Part shown: one piece after another, positions 35,320 through 45,520 of the stretch
Layout of the letters: each line of letters opens with the position of its first letter
How positions within the stretch are numbered: position 1 is the stretch's first letter
From: Methanosarcina siciliae T4/M
GTDB taxonomy: Archaea > Halobacteriota > Methanosarcinia > Methanosarcinales > Methanosarcinaceae
Assembly (NCBI RefSeq): GCF_000970085.1
Contig: NZ_CP009506.1
Location: 2,728,001 to 2,792,000, forward strand
Reading direction: 5' to 3'
DNA: 64,000 nucleotides
Position numbers and translations under genes: made by a program
Notes under the pieces: model-generated
Database searches by the model: none
What the model was told of the DNA's origin: nothing
Seen by the model: only the letters and a program-made list of their open reading frames with translations

Positions 35320-36258
35320 ATGCTCAGCCTGGAAGATTTCAAGCCGGTCACGCTTGCTGACAGGACTTTTTTCGAGCGTTATTATGCGCTTTACCCGCAA
35401 ACCCACAGCAGCAACACGTTCACGAACATGGTCTGCTGGAACCATTTTACACCTTATCGGTATGCGTATGTAAACGGGAATGTGATTATCTCGTGCACTA
35501 CCGAAGGAGTTACCAGATTTCACCAGCCGATAGGTCCCAGGGACCCTGAACTTATGCGTGAGCTTATACGGCTGGCACTGGATGTGAGCGACGAAACTCC
35601 CATTGAGCTCATCGATCCGGGTACTGCACAGTGGATGCAGGAGCTCGATCCCGGGCTCGTGCTGGTCCCGGACCGGGACAATTTCGAATATGTGTACAGG
35701 GCATCTGACCTTGCGGAACTCCCGGGGAAGAAGTTCCAGAAAATCCGCAGCCATCTCAACAGGTTCCGGAAGAACTGTTTGAATACGGTTGAACTGGTAA
35801 TATCCGAAAACCTGGAAGAAGTAATGAAATTCCTTAAAAAATGGTCTGAGTGGAAGGGGTGCAGGAAAAATTTAGTCCTTGCCAGCGAAATCGGAGCGGC
35901 TCTCTATGCGGTAGAACATTTCAACGAACTCCCTCTGCAGGGTCTTCTGATCCGGGTAGATTCCGAGATCGGCGCTATTTCTCTCTATGAGTGTCTCAAC
36001 ACGGACACTGCGATCATCCACTTTGAGAAAGGTCTTCCGGATTGTGAAGGGATCTATAAAGCTATCAATGAGGAAACCGCATCAGTTCTTGCAGGCGAGG
36101 TGGAATACATCAACAGGGAAAGCGACCTCGGGGTTGGTGGCCTTCGGGAAGCAAAGCTGCGGTACCACCCGCATCACATGGTCGAAGTATATTCGCTTAA
36201 CCGCCCGAATTGCGCTTCGGGAGCACGCGGTCCTTTTCGCTGCGCTCAAGAGGACTAA
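35320..36258 (+). CDS. DUF2156 protein (phosphatidylglycerol lysyltransferase-like), C-terminus rewritten by a repeat
   Basis: About 290 residues match DUF2156, a double-GNAT fold related to MprF lysyltransferases and found widely in anaerobes. Blocks are FFERYYALYPQTHSSNTFTN, FVYVYR-like DNFEYVYRASDLAELPGKKF, KIRSHLNRFRKN, and GLREAKLRYHP near the end. The last 18 residues (after VYSLN) are encoded by a dispersed repeat that begins at 36204, so the native stop has been replaced. The start is ATG 35320 after an AGGTGATC site; TTG 35317 is possible. The protein probably transfers an aminoacyl or acyl group; lipid modification is a guess. It is not in an operon. Confidence 0.8.
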   Translation: MLSLEDFKPVTLADRTFFERYYALYPQTHSSNTFTNMVCWNHFTPYRYAYVNGNVIISCTTEGVTRFHQPIGPRDPELMRELIRLALDVSDETPIELIDPGTAQWMQELDPGLVLVPDRDNFEYVYRASDLAELPGKKFQKIRSHLNRFRKNCLNTVELVISENLEEVMKFLKKWSEWKGCRKNLVLASEIGAALYAVEHFNELPLQGLLIRVDSEIGAISLYECLNTDTAIIHFEKGLPDCEGIYKAINEETASVLAGEVEYINRESDLGVGGLREAKLRYHPHHMVEVYSLNRPNCASGARGPFRCAQED

Positions 36259-36348
36259 AATTACAGGTCTTCTGATCCGTACAACCATATCCACTATACT
36301 GAGTCGTTCTTGTCCCGCTCGACGCAGGAGAGCGGTCGTCTCAAAAAA
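36204..36348 (+). repeat. Dispersed repeat, first module (copy A)
   Basis: A 145-base unit that matches 48380-48524 base for base except for scattered changes. It contains CCCGAA/TTCGGG and CCGCTC/GAGCGG hairpins and a GTCC/GGAC pair. The start lies inside the 3' end of the DUF2156 gene. Confidence 0.75.
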
Positions 36349-36487
36349 TTGAAAAAATAAAAGTAAGAGGAAAATGGTCAAATTACCTGCAGGATGTAAA
36401 TATGACTTAAACTTTCTAAAAATATGACTTAGACTTTCTAAAAAATACTTGTTTTCAATTTCCTTCTTTAGTCTCAATTTTCTTTCT

Positions 36488-36680
36488 GCTTTTTGTGCAG
36501 GGCCTCCAGACAAGCTGGCGGAGGAGCTGGTATTTACATGTGGATTAATTACGTTTTTTGGGGTATTGGAAAGTATTTTTCGAGCAAGGGGGACTTTTTT
36601 CCATAGTATTAAATTCTCTTAATACCAGCCTGAATTCACCTGTCCTTTTTCTTACTCAGGGCGGCCGGCTTTGGCCCGGC
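36488..36680 (+). repeat. Dispersed repeat, second module (copy A)
   Basis: TTTTTGTGCAGGGC followed by a hairpin CCTCCAG-acaag-CTGGCGG (36501-36518). It is homologous to 48680-48890 and 62490-62695 in its first 100 bases. It lies 140 bases after the first module, as in copy B. The rest of 36349-36857 shows no gene. Confidence 0.6.
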
Positions 36681-36857
36681 AGAACGCAGAAGAGAAAGAT
36701 GGAAGTTTCATCTTCGAGTACTCTGAATAGTACAAATCGATTAATAAAGAACAGCCAATCCATTTGTGAAAGAAAAAAGAAATTGAAAGAAGAAAAAGGA
36801 ATTGAAAGAAAAAATAGAATCGGAAGAAGAGGAAATAAAGAAATTACTCTTCTTGCT

Positions 36858-38144
36858 TCATTCTTCTGCCTTCTTTTCCCCGAAAGCTTCTTTTACGATC
36901 TTAACTGCACAGAGTTCGCCGCACATGGAACAGGCATCGCTTTCCGTCTTTCGGGCATCCCGGATTTTGCGAGCGCGATCGCTGTCGATTGCAAGTTCGA
37001 ACTGCTTTTCCCAGTCGAGGTCCCTGCGGGCATAGGCCATGGCCGTGTCCTGTTTCCAGGCGCGTTTTCTTTGCCCTTCTTTTATGAGGTCAATTGTGTG
37101 GGCTGCGAGCTTTGTTACGAGCAGGCCTTCTTTGATATCTTCGAGGGAGGGGAGAGCGAGGTGTTCGGAAGGGGTTACCATGCAGAGGAAGTCCGTGCCG
37201 TGCATCCCGGCAACTGCGCCTCCTATCGCTCCGGTTATGTGGTCAAAACCGGGAGCGATATCGGTGACCAGGGGGCCAAGGAGGTAGAGTGGGGCTCCGT
37301 CGCAGAGCTCTTTCATGCCCCTGACGCTGAGCTCGATCTCGTTTAAGGGGACGTGCCCGGGGCCTTCCACAAAGGTCTGGACATTGGCTGCCCTTGAGCG
37401 TTTTACAAGCTCTCCGAGGGTGATGAACTCCATGAACTTGGGGCGGTCGGAGGCATCGGCAATACAGCCGGGGCGCATACCGTCTCCAAGGCTGAGGGTC
37501 ATGTCGTATTCTTTTGCGATTTCAAGGAGATAGTCAAATTCGGCGTAGAAGGGGTTGTCTTCCCCGTTGTGGAGCATCCAGGCCAGGGTAAATGAGCCCC
37601 CGCGGCTGACCACGTTCATGATCCTGTCGCTCTGGCGCAGGCGTTCGAGGGAGTTTAAGTTGACCCCGGCATGCACGGTCACAAAGTCCACGCCCTGTTC
37701 GGCATGCTTCCGGACAGCGTTGAACATGTCGTCCGAGGTCATTTCCACGACAACTTTCCGGGACGCTGCCGCCTGGTAGATAGGGACGGTGCCTACAGGG
37801 ATGTTTACGGCTTTGAGGATGCGGGTACGGATCTCGTTCAGGTCTCCTCCGGTGGAGAGGTCCATAACTGCATGAGCCCCGAAGGCTTTTGCAGCTTTTG
37901 CTTTCTCTACCTCGGCATCAATGTCGATGCAGTCCCTTGATGTGCCGACGTTGGCATTGATTTTTGTGCTCATGTATTTGCCAATCCCGACAGGGAGGGT
38001 TTCTCGCCTGTTGTTCTTCGGAATGGCTATCAGGCCCTTTGCCACGCAGGAGCGGACCGTTTCGGCATCTATTCCTTCAGCTTTTGCCACGTCTTCTATT
38101 GAGGGGGTGACGATTCCCTTTTTAGCGTCTTCCATCAGCGTCAT
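36858..38144 (-). CDS. thiC: Phosphomethylpyrimidine synthase
   Basis: ThiC is the radical SAM enzyme that rearranges aminoimidazole ribotide into the thiamine pyrimidine HMP-P. 428 residues, the archaeal length. Blocks are VGTSRDCIDIDAEVEKAKAA, GAHAVMDLSTGGD, VPIYQA, TVHAGVN, SRGGSFTLAWMLHN, LSLGDGMRPGCIADA and VEGPGHVPLNEI. Near the C-terminus CSMCGELC gives the CxxCxxxxC that holds the 4Fe-4S cluster. The ATG at 38144 has a GGAG site. No thiamine riboswitch fold was recognised upstream; the 570-base gap there carries AT-rich repeats. No other thi gene is adjacent. Confidence 0.97.
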   Translation of the reverse strand: MTLMEDAKKGIVTPSIEDVAKAEGIDAETVRSCVAKGLIAIPKNNRRETLPVGIGKYMSTKINANVGTSRDCIDIDAEVEKAKAAKAFGAHAVMDLSTGGDLNEIRTRILKAVNIPVGTVPIYQAAASRKVVVEMTSDDMFNAVRKHAEQGVDFVTVHAGVNLNSLERLRQSDRIMNVVSRGGSFTLAWMLHNGEDNPFYAEFDYLLEIAKEYDMTLSLGDGMRPGCIADASDRPKFMEFITLGELVKRSRAANVQTFVEGPGHVPLNEIELSVRGMKELCDGAPLYLLGPLVTDIAPGFDHITGAIGGAVAGMHGTDFLCMVTPSEHLALPSLEDIKEGLLVTKLAAHTIDLIKEGQRKRAWKQDTAMAYARRDLDWEKQFELAIDSDRARKIRDARKTESDACSMCGELCAVKIVKEAFGEKKAEE

Positions 38145-38712
38145 TGTTACTCCGTATGATGAGGGGGAATGGGTAAGTATTAGAATGTATCAATTGTACA
38201 GAACGATCCAGCTATAGGGATCAATTGCAGCGATTAGTCAGCAATTGACCGACTATAACAACAAAGTAATCGATTAGTTGCAACGATTAATCTCAAAGGT
38301 TCACTACACCGATTGATTACCAAGATCAATCTCTATCCAGGGTGCAAAATAGAACAAACGGTATACTGATATATAACTTTTCATTTTGCGGAAAGCCATT
38401 AATAATCTATAAATGGCGAAATATATAAATCATGTGTAGGTCCATTACATGATATAATGTGCATATTGTATTTGATTTGCACATTACATTGCACATTACA
38501 TATGTGATGTGTATTTACGTGCATATTACTTGTATATTACATGTTCGTCATAATAAGCAAAGAAAACTGCCTGCAGAAATCGTATTTATAAAGATCCATC
38601 ATAGAGAAAAAGGTAAGGGAAGAATTCAGAAAATAATTCCGGAAAAAAAGAAACTCTGGGATCTTTCCGCATTTCAGCTTTTATCCGTATCAAGGAGTTC
38701 AGGTTTTTAACC
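38145..38712. other. thiC-topA divergent region with repeated motifs
   Basis: Near thiC, CGATTAGT/CGATTAAT-type motifs and TTGCAGCGATTAG, TTGCAACGATTAAT recur (38220-38335), which could be operator half-sites. Nearer topA, GCACATTACAT occurs at about 38477 and 38491 together with TGTGCATATT and GTGCATATTAC (38455-38550). A TATATAAATC box stands near 38422. Confidence 0.4.
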
Positions 38713-41244
38713 ATGACAGTTGTCGCATTTGCAGAAAAGAATAAGGCAGCCGCCCAGATAGCAAAGATCCTGGGCGATGGGGAAGTGGATAAAATTTCAG
38801 TAGAAGGGCTGCCTGCTTATGAGTTTAAATGGAAAGGAGAAGAATGGCTTGTGATGGGGTTATCCGGGCACATCATGAACTATGATTTTCCGGAACAATA
38901 CAATAAATGGAGTGAGGTAAACCCCGGTACGCTGCTCGGGATAGACCCCGAAAAATTCGTGACCAGGAAAGAGTACGGAGCTGCAATAAAAAACCTGGCA
39001 AAAAGGGCAGACAAAATTATCCTTGCATGCGACTATGACAGGGAAGGGGAAAACATAGGGTTTGAGGCAAAAACCCTTGCTGAAGAGGTTACAAACGCGC
39101 CTGTTGCAAGGGCACGCTTTTCAGCCCTGTCCCCAAAAGAAGTCAGGAAAGCTTTTGAAAGCCCCGTAGACCCTGACCATAACCTGGCAATGGCTGCGGA
39201 AACCAGACAGATCCTTGACCTGAAAATGGGTGCGGCTTTTACAAGGTTTGTTACGCTTTCGGTTAGGGAAAAGGCAAGGACAAAAGATATCCTTTCAATC
39301 GGGCCCTGCCAGACGCCTACCTGCGGTTTTGTTTACGAAAGGGAAAAGGCGATCCGGGCTTTTAAGGCAAAGGACTTCTGGAAGATTACTGCAATTTTCG
39401 GAGCAAAAGGCGGAGACTTCGAGGGTACCCACAGGGCAGGAAATATCCACGACAAAGAAAAGGCAGCAGAGATCTTCAAAAGATTAAAGGGAGCAAAAGA
39501 AGGCTTTGTTGTAAAGAAAACGGTAAAGGAAGCAAAGACCAGCCCTCCGAATCCGCTCAATACAACGGAGTTTCTGAAGCGGGCTTCAAAGTTCCTGGGA
39601 ATTAGCCCGGAAGTTGCCCTTGAAGTTGCCGAACAGCTTTACCTCGCCGGGTTTACAAGCTACCCCAGGACAGAGACCAACAAATATGCAGACGACTTCG
39701 ACTTCAAGACCCTGTTATCTGATTTTGCAAGGCAAAAAGAGTATAGGCCCTTTGCCGAGTCAATCCTCTCTGCCCCGATAGTCCCGAAAAACGGAGACAA
39801 AGATGCGCACGACCACCCTCCTATCCACCCTATCCGGGCGGCTGCGAGGGGAGAAATCAGCGCTGCAATAAACATCCAGCACGCGGCAGAGGTTTATGAC
39901 CTTATTGTAAGGCATTTCCTGTCAAACCTTATGCCTGCAGCAGTTTTTGAAAAGACTCACCTTCACCTGCAGGTCCGGGAAGAGCCTTTCGATTCCTCAG
40001 GGACCGTGCTTAAAGATGCGGGGTGGCTTGAAGCCTATCCATTTGAAAACAAAAAAGATAAGCTCCTCCCCTTTGTAGAGGAAGAAGAGAAAGTGGACGT
40101 AAAAAAGCTGAGCAACACCAAGTCCAAAACCAGCCCTCCGAAGAAGCTGACCGAAGCTGAGCTCCTGACCCTTATGGACAAGCACGGGATCGGGACAAAA
40201 GCAACAGCTCCTACCCATATCGAAACAAACAAAAAGCGCGGCTATTTCGAAACCAAGGGCAAGACTGTCTCGATCCTGGACACGGGATTTACTCTGATGG
40301 ACGGACTCTCCCTGACCGTCCCGATCCTTGTCAGGCCAGACATCCGCGCAAAAATCGAAGCCCTGATTCAGGAAGTAGAGGACGGAAAAAAAGAGTTCGA
40401 AGCTGCCCTTGACGAGGGCACGATCCTGATCAAAGAGATGTACGCTCAGCTTGAAGCAAACAAAAAGGAGCTGACCGCAAACATTGCAGGTACGATCAAG
40501 GACGAAGCTGCCCTCGAAGACAAGAAAAACTATATCGGGACCTGCAAGGCCTGCGGGCACGTACTCAGGATCGTGCAGACGGACACAGGGCGTTTTGTGG
40601 GCTGCACAGGCTATCCGGACTGCAGAAACTCTTTCCCTCTGCCGAAAATCGGGGCTCTCACGGTGCTCCGGAGCAAGGAATGTAAGAAGGGAGGTGCAGC
40701 TGTCCTGAAGGTAGGCAATAAATACAACTGGGCTGTCGGCATAGGTCCCTGCTTTAAATGCGAACTTGAAAAGGAATGCTATCCCCCTGAAACCGTGGGT
40801 CCCTGCCCCCAGTGTGACGGGAGCATGTTCCTGATCTCTTTTAAAGACAGCCGTTTCCTGGGCTGCACAAAACGTTGTGGGTACACGCATTCGGTCCCCA
40901 AGACCGGAAAACTGATCCTGCTCGATAAAAGCTGTGAGACCTGCGGCTGGAAACTCTTCAGGTTAAAAGAGGACGAAAACCCGGAACTTGAGTTCTGCGT
41001 AAACCGGCGCTGTCCGGAAGGCCGGAAATACTGGAAACAGGCAGGCTCCAGAACTGTGCCCAGGGGTCAGGAAAAAGCTTCTGCTGCTTCGGCAGTTTCC
41101 TCACCGAGGGCGGGAGCAGGAAGAAAACCTGAAGCAAAAAGTACACCGGAAGCAAGAAGTACGGCAAGAAAAGCGGAAAGCTCGGCACCCGGTAGAGTTT
41201 CAAAATTATCTCCTGCATCGGGCAGGCGGAAAGAGAGCAAATGA
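38713..41244 (+). CDS. topA: DNA topoisomerase I (type IA)
   Basis: An 843-residue type IA topoisomerase that relaxes negative supercoils by passing a strand through a tyrosine-linked break. The Toprim domain holds ACDYDREGENIG. The active tyrosine is in AGFTSYPRTETNKY. GIGTKATAPTHIE is another family block. The C-terminus has several zinc fingers (CKACGHVLRI...CTGYPDC; CPQCDGSMFL...CTKRCGY; CETCGWKLFR...CVNRRC), and a basic Ser/Ala tail of about 60 residues ends the protein. The ATG at 38713 follows AGGAGTTCAGG. It is divergent from thiC. Confidence 0.95.
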   Translation: MTVVAFAEKNKAAAQIAKILGDGEVDKISVEGLPAYEFKWKGEEWLVMGLSGHIMNYDFPEQYNKWSEVNPGTLLGIDPEKFVTRKEYGAAIKNLAKRADKIILACDYDREGENIGFEAKTLAEEVTNAPVARARFSALSPKEVRKAFESPVDPDHNLAMAAETRQILDLKMGAAFTRFVTLSVREKARTKDILSIGPCQTPTCGFVYEREKAIRAFKAKDFWKITAIFGAKGGDFEGTHRAGNIHDKEKAAEIFKRLKGAKEGFVVKKTVKEAKTSPPNPLNTTEFLKRASKFLGISPEVALEVAEQLYLAGFTSYPRTETNKYADDFDFKTLLSDFARQKEYRPFAESILSAPIVPKNGDKDAHDHPPIHPIRAAARGEISAAINIQHAAEVYDLIVRHFLSNLMPAAVFEKTHLHLQVREEPFDSSGTVLKDAGWLEAYPFENKKDKLLPFVEEEEKVDVKKLSNTKSKTSPPKKLTEAELLTLMDKHGIGTKATAPTHIETNKKRGYFETKGKTVSILDTGFTLMDGLSLTVPILVRPDIRAKIEALIQEVEDGKKEFEAALDEGTILIKEMYAQLEANKKELTANIAGTIKDEAALEDKKNYIGTCKACGHVLRIVQTDTGRFVGCTGYPDCRNSFPLPKIGALTVLRSKECKKGGAAVLKVGNKYNWAVGIGPCFKCELEKECYPPETVGPCPQCDGSMFLISFKDSRFLGCTKRCGYTHSVPKTGKLILLDKSCETCGWKLFRLKEDENPELEFCVNRRCPEGRKYWKQAGSRTVPRGQEKASAASAVSSPRAGAGRKPEAKSTPEARSTARKAESSAPGRVSKLSPASGRRKESK

Positions 41245-41410
41245 AAAAACGTATTCCGGAGCTTTTCGGAATTCTTTTTTGTTGAGAAAGAGTTTGAAGA
41301 GCTTAAATATTCAAATACGCCCTTACAACAAGCCAGATTATAAGTCATCTAAAAATCTTTAGTCGCGTTTTAATTTTATAGGAAACGTCTTTTATAACTC
41401 AGAAGGCTTT

Positions 41411-44400
41411 TCAGGCTATTGCTTCGTAGATGCTGTGGTTATCACCGGCATAAGAGTCGTAGATATGCTGGAAAACCGTATTGCATTTCTCTTCATAAGT
41501 TGGTACAGCGTATGAGTCGGGAAGTCCTCTATCCAGTTCGTCTTCGATTTCTTTTTTGACTGCGGCGACAGCCTGCTGCTTCTTTCTCCAGTCCAGAACA
41601 AGTTTCTCGGCTTTTAATGTGGTAAGCAGCTCTTTTGAAACTTTCTTTACCTGGATTTTCTCTTTTTCTGTAAGATCAGGTTTTTTTAACTTGTCGAAGA
41701 GGGAGAGTTCTTCTTCAGTTAAATTTTCCATTATTGCTCTTTCGTCTTCTTTTTTCAACTCTTTAGCAAAATCGATCAATTCCTTGTAAGAATGATCTAC
41801 ATTAGCAGAACCCGAATTATATGCTTCGATCAGGGTTTCGAACCTCCTCTGGTAATCGAGGCGACTGCTATTTAATCTTATCATTTCTTTCAATTTGTAA
41901 GAAACAAGGTTTTTCAACCATTCAAATTCCGTGTTCTTGTGCTGTTTATCAAATCTGTCTGCCAGAGCATCGAAGTCTATTTCTTTAAGTGAAATAATTC
42001 TTCCTTTCTTTGACTCCTCAATAATGTATTCTCTGGACTTGATCGATTTATCCAGAACCCCCTGTATGCTGTCCATTACTCTTGAAATATCAACTTCAGG
42101 GTCCAGGGAATGAATTTCGTTTATCAGCTCCTCGTAAAGAGTTATTTGCAAAAGAAACTCTGAAGCCCGCTTGTGGGGGAGTATGGATTTATAGATTTTT
42201 AGGGCGACTCCGGCCTCGGTTAAAAACTTCTTTTTCGTTGATTTGTTTTTGAGAATAGCATCAGTGGCATTTTTCAAAAGCCTTATTTTCTCAAAACCTG
42301 ACTTTGTCCTGATGATTTTTTTCGGATCTACAGAAAGGTCGGACAGGAATTTATTCAGCTCTTTGATCTTCTGTTCGAGAGTTTCCAGAAGTATTTCTTT
42401 TGGCTTTATCGGAATTTCAATCGTGCCGGATCTGGGTGTGGCGTAAATCTTGAGGGCCTTTTCAAGGTTTTCGAAGATACCCACATAATCAACAATAAAA
42501 CCCCCGCTTTTATCTCCGTAGACCCTGTTAGCTCTGGCAATTGTCTGCATGAGGCTGTGGTCTTTCATGGGCCTGTCAAGGTAAATTGTTGAGAGTGAAG
42601 GAACATCAAAGCCTTCCCTCCATTTGCTGCAGACGAAAACAATTTTGAGATCGCTCTTTGAGTCTTTGAAAGTCTCTTCCAGATTTTCCTCATTCATTCT
42701 TTTCCTGTGGGGCTTTATATCCAGCTTATTTTTCTCAAACTTTTTTACCTCATTTTGCCCTTCGCTGACGACAACAGCCATGTCCACGCTTTCAAATTCT
42801 GAGATCAACTTTTCCAGCGCTTTTGCGTCCTCACTTCTTGTTGTAGCTTTTCTCTGTGCCTTAAGCTCATCGATATACTGGTTCCAGTATTTCCGGACTT
42901 TGTCGTACATCTTTACGGTTGTGAGCTTATCAATGGATACGACAAGGGCTTTGCCGGTATAGCCCCGTGTGACATAGTGTTCCACAATGTCTTTTGCAAT
43001 TGTTTCCAGACGGTCTTCCCTTACAATGATGTGATATTCCTTGGCAAACTCGGTGGCAAGTTTTGATTCTTCTTCGCCATCAAGGCCGGCCTTTTCAATT
43101 TCCCCGTAAATATCGTCATTAAGGTTATCGTTTTTCAACTGGACTTCAGGAACCCGATTTTCATAATAGAGAGGAACAGTTGCCCCGTCTTCTATGGAGT
43201 TCATGAAGTTGTAGATGCTCACATAGTCCCCGAATGTGTCCCTTGTCTTTTCTTCTTCAGCCATTAAAGGCGTACCTGTAAAGCCTATAAAACCAGCATT
43301 TGGAAGGGCATCCCTCATGTTCTGCGCCAGGGTATCATACTGAGTCCTGTGGGCTTCGTCTGCAATTACTATGATGTCGTCACGTTTCGAAAGCAGAGGA
43401 TGTTTTACGCCTTTTTTTGTCCCGAATTTATGGATCAGTGTGAAAACAAGCCTGTGGTCTTCGGTGAGCAAACGCTTGAGATGTTCTCCGCTTCTTGCCT
43501 GCACGCCGGCTTCACTTATTGCGCCTGCGTTCTGGAAATTCCGGTAGATCTGATCGTCAAGTTCGTCCCTGTCGGTCACGACCACAAAGGTGTAGTTTCC
43601 CGGAAATTTTCGCAGAATTTTTTGTGCAAAAAAGATCATGGAATAGCTTTTTCCCGAACCCTGAGTGTGCTAGAAGACCCCTATTTTCCCTTCGTTTTCG
43701 TTGCGTTTTTTGAAGGACTCGATGGCATTGTTGACTCCGAGGTACTGGTGATTTTTGGAAATGATCTTGACAGGGTGCCCTTCGCTGCTTGAAAATAGAG
43801 TGAAATTTTCCAGGATATCAAGGAAGCGGCTTTTTTCACAGGTCCCCTTTACCATTGTGTCCAGAATAGTGTCCCCGGTTTCCTTTTCGTCCCGGATCCG
43901 TTTCCATTCCGCAAAGTGCTCAAATCCACTTGTAATGGTCCCTATTTTTGATTCCCTGCCGTTGGAAAGAATTATGAAAGCATTGTACCAGAAAAGCTGG
44001 GGAATTACTTCTTTATAGTCCGTAAGGTTATCGTCAAAAGCCTCTTTCACCTTTCTGCCAGGGCCTTTAACTCGATAAAGATAAGGGGAATTCCGTTTAC
44101 AAAGCCTAAAAGGTCAGTTCTTCTGGTGTCGATATCTCCGGTTATCCAGAACTGGGACGCTAAAAAGAAGTCGTTATTTTCGGGGTTCTCGAAATCGATG
44201 ATTTTAACGGTCTGGTCTTCAAGTTCCCCTTTTTTGTTCCTGACTTTGACCTTGACCCCGTTTTTGATTATGGAATAAACTTCCTGATTTGCCTTTACAG
44301 AGCTGAGCCTGCTTCTGTCTTTTTCCAGCTCCTGAATTGCCAGTTCTTCAGCTTCCCCGCAGATGTCAGGATTGAGCTTTTTGATTGCCTCGTTCAGTTT

Positions 44401-44616
44401 TCGGACAAGTAGCACTTCGGACTTTGTTTTTCTCCCCAGAGTTCCTTTCCCGTCAAGCCCGATTTTTTCGTGGAAACAGTTTTAGGGAGTGTAACCCAGC
44501 TTTTTGAATTCCGGAATTGCAGCCTTTTCTACGAGGGAGTCTTCACTATAATCGGAATTCATTTCAGAATTTTCTTCAGAAATTGTTACCTGATCCGCTA
44601 GAGTTACTTTTTGCAT
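41411..44616 (-). pseudogene. hsdR: Type I restriction endonuclease subunit HsdR, three lesions
   Basis: HsdR is the ATP-driven motor and nuclease of type I restriction systems. From ATG 44616 the frame reads to KKLGYTP, then TAA at 44482-44484. It resumes with LGRKTKSEVLLVRKL and the nuclease motif TDLLGFVNG, IFIELKA. A frameshift near 44048 follows. Then comes NAFIILSNGRESKIGTI and KIGVF, TAG at 43670-43672, then HTQGSGKSYSMIFF (Walker A) and DEAHRTQ (Walker B). The last 742 codons are open. The amber codon stands where other HsdR proteins have tryptophan (FWHTQGSGKS). With a stop, a slip and an amber it should be inactive. No hsdM is present and only a scrap of hsdS. Confidence 0.85.
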
Positions 44617-44842
44617 CCTATCATCTTTTTTTCCAGCTAGGATCCTAACAGGTTTTACGCTGGAGAGTATATATTGAAAATTATATTCAAATTTGTTATC
44701 ATCTTTTAGATTACTCTCTTATTTAAATGATATTGATTTAAGGTTCCAAATCTGAAAGAAAGTATGAAGCCTGAGAATGAAACCTGAAGAATTGAGAATA
44801 AAGCTTAAACAAGGACCGGAACAAAAAGGGACGGGTTGACGA

Positions 44843-45466
44843 TCAGTTGTCCTGCAGGTCTTCTTCAAAAAAATCGTCATTTGGATCAGCGATGTCATCA
44901 ACCAGATTGGAGATATAATATTGTAAATTGTCTCCAATCCCGTAAGGGCTATCATCCGAATCACGGTATAGTTTATGAAGCCTCTCTCTGAAATATGGGT
45001 AAAATTCTTGGCCTTTTTCAGTCCTGCCCAGTTCACAAAACTTTTCCATCATGTCAGATCCACCAACCTGAGATGCTTCGTCAATGCCTGAGAATTCATG
45101 AAGGTACTTCATGATATTTTCAACAAGGGTAAGGGTCAGGTCCATTGTCCCCTTAATATCTCCCGAAGCATCAAAATATTCGTTAATAGCTTTTTTTGCT
45201 ACTGAATAACGAGGCCTGCTGGCGGCTCCTCTCGGTGGATAGTAAACATTTATGACCTTTTTCCGGTAAGCCTCAAGGATTTTGTTCTCGTCTCCCGCCT
45301 TCGCGTACCTGGCAGTAATGAACCTGCGGTTTTCAACGGAATTTTTGTACAGGTCGTGGAGAAGGTTGATAAGTTCTTTCTGATCTGTTTCTTGAAACAA
45401 TTTCTTCAGTTCAGACCATTTTAAAGTTGCTTCTTCTGCCATGCTTTTCTCACAATTCGTCTTCAT
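44843..45466 (-). CDS. DUF6155 family protein
   Basis: A 207-residue, mostly helical and strongly charged cytoplasmic protein: LKWSELKKLFQETDQKEL, LINLLHDLYKNSVENRRFI, YRKKVINVYYPPRG and an acidic end (NDDFFEEDLQDN). This layout matches DUF6155, of unknown function, often found near restriction or toxin-antitoxin genes as I recall. A shorter, broken relative of its second half lies at 46065-46358. The ATG at 45466 or the one eight codons later can start it; neither has a strong ribosome-binding site. It lies between the hsdR remnant and the toxin gene. Confidence 0.65.
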   Translation of the reverse strand: MKTNCEKSMAEEATLKWSELKKLFQETDQKELINLLHDLYKNSVENRRFITARYAKAGDENKILEAYRKKVINVYYPPRGAASRPRYSVAKKAINEYFDASGDIKGTMDLTLTLVENIMKYLHEFSGIDEASQVGGSDMMEKFCELGRTEKGQEFYPYFRERLHKLYRDSDDSPYGIGDNLQYYISNLVDDIADPNDDFFEEDLQDN

Positions 45467-45520
45467 CGATTGTATTTTTAGAAAAATACGTCAATAAGCA
45501 AGAGGAGAGTCTTTATAAAA

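Noticed and set aside
36082..36513. Minus-strand frames over repeat copies A and B (also 48345-48563) that encode similar peptides
   Set aside because: The shared peptide (TALLRRAGQ, LSAAKRTA) is only the translation of the repeat. The frames differ outside it and lack starts with ribosome-binding sites.
38145..38460. TPP riboswitch upstream of thiC
   Set aside because: I could not find the conserved CUGAGA and ACCUGA-type core elements in the 300 bases before the start.
40035..40890. Minus-strand frame opposite topA
   Set aside because: Shadow of the topoisomerase gene; composition follows the third-base pattern of the true strand.
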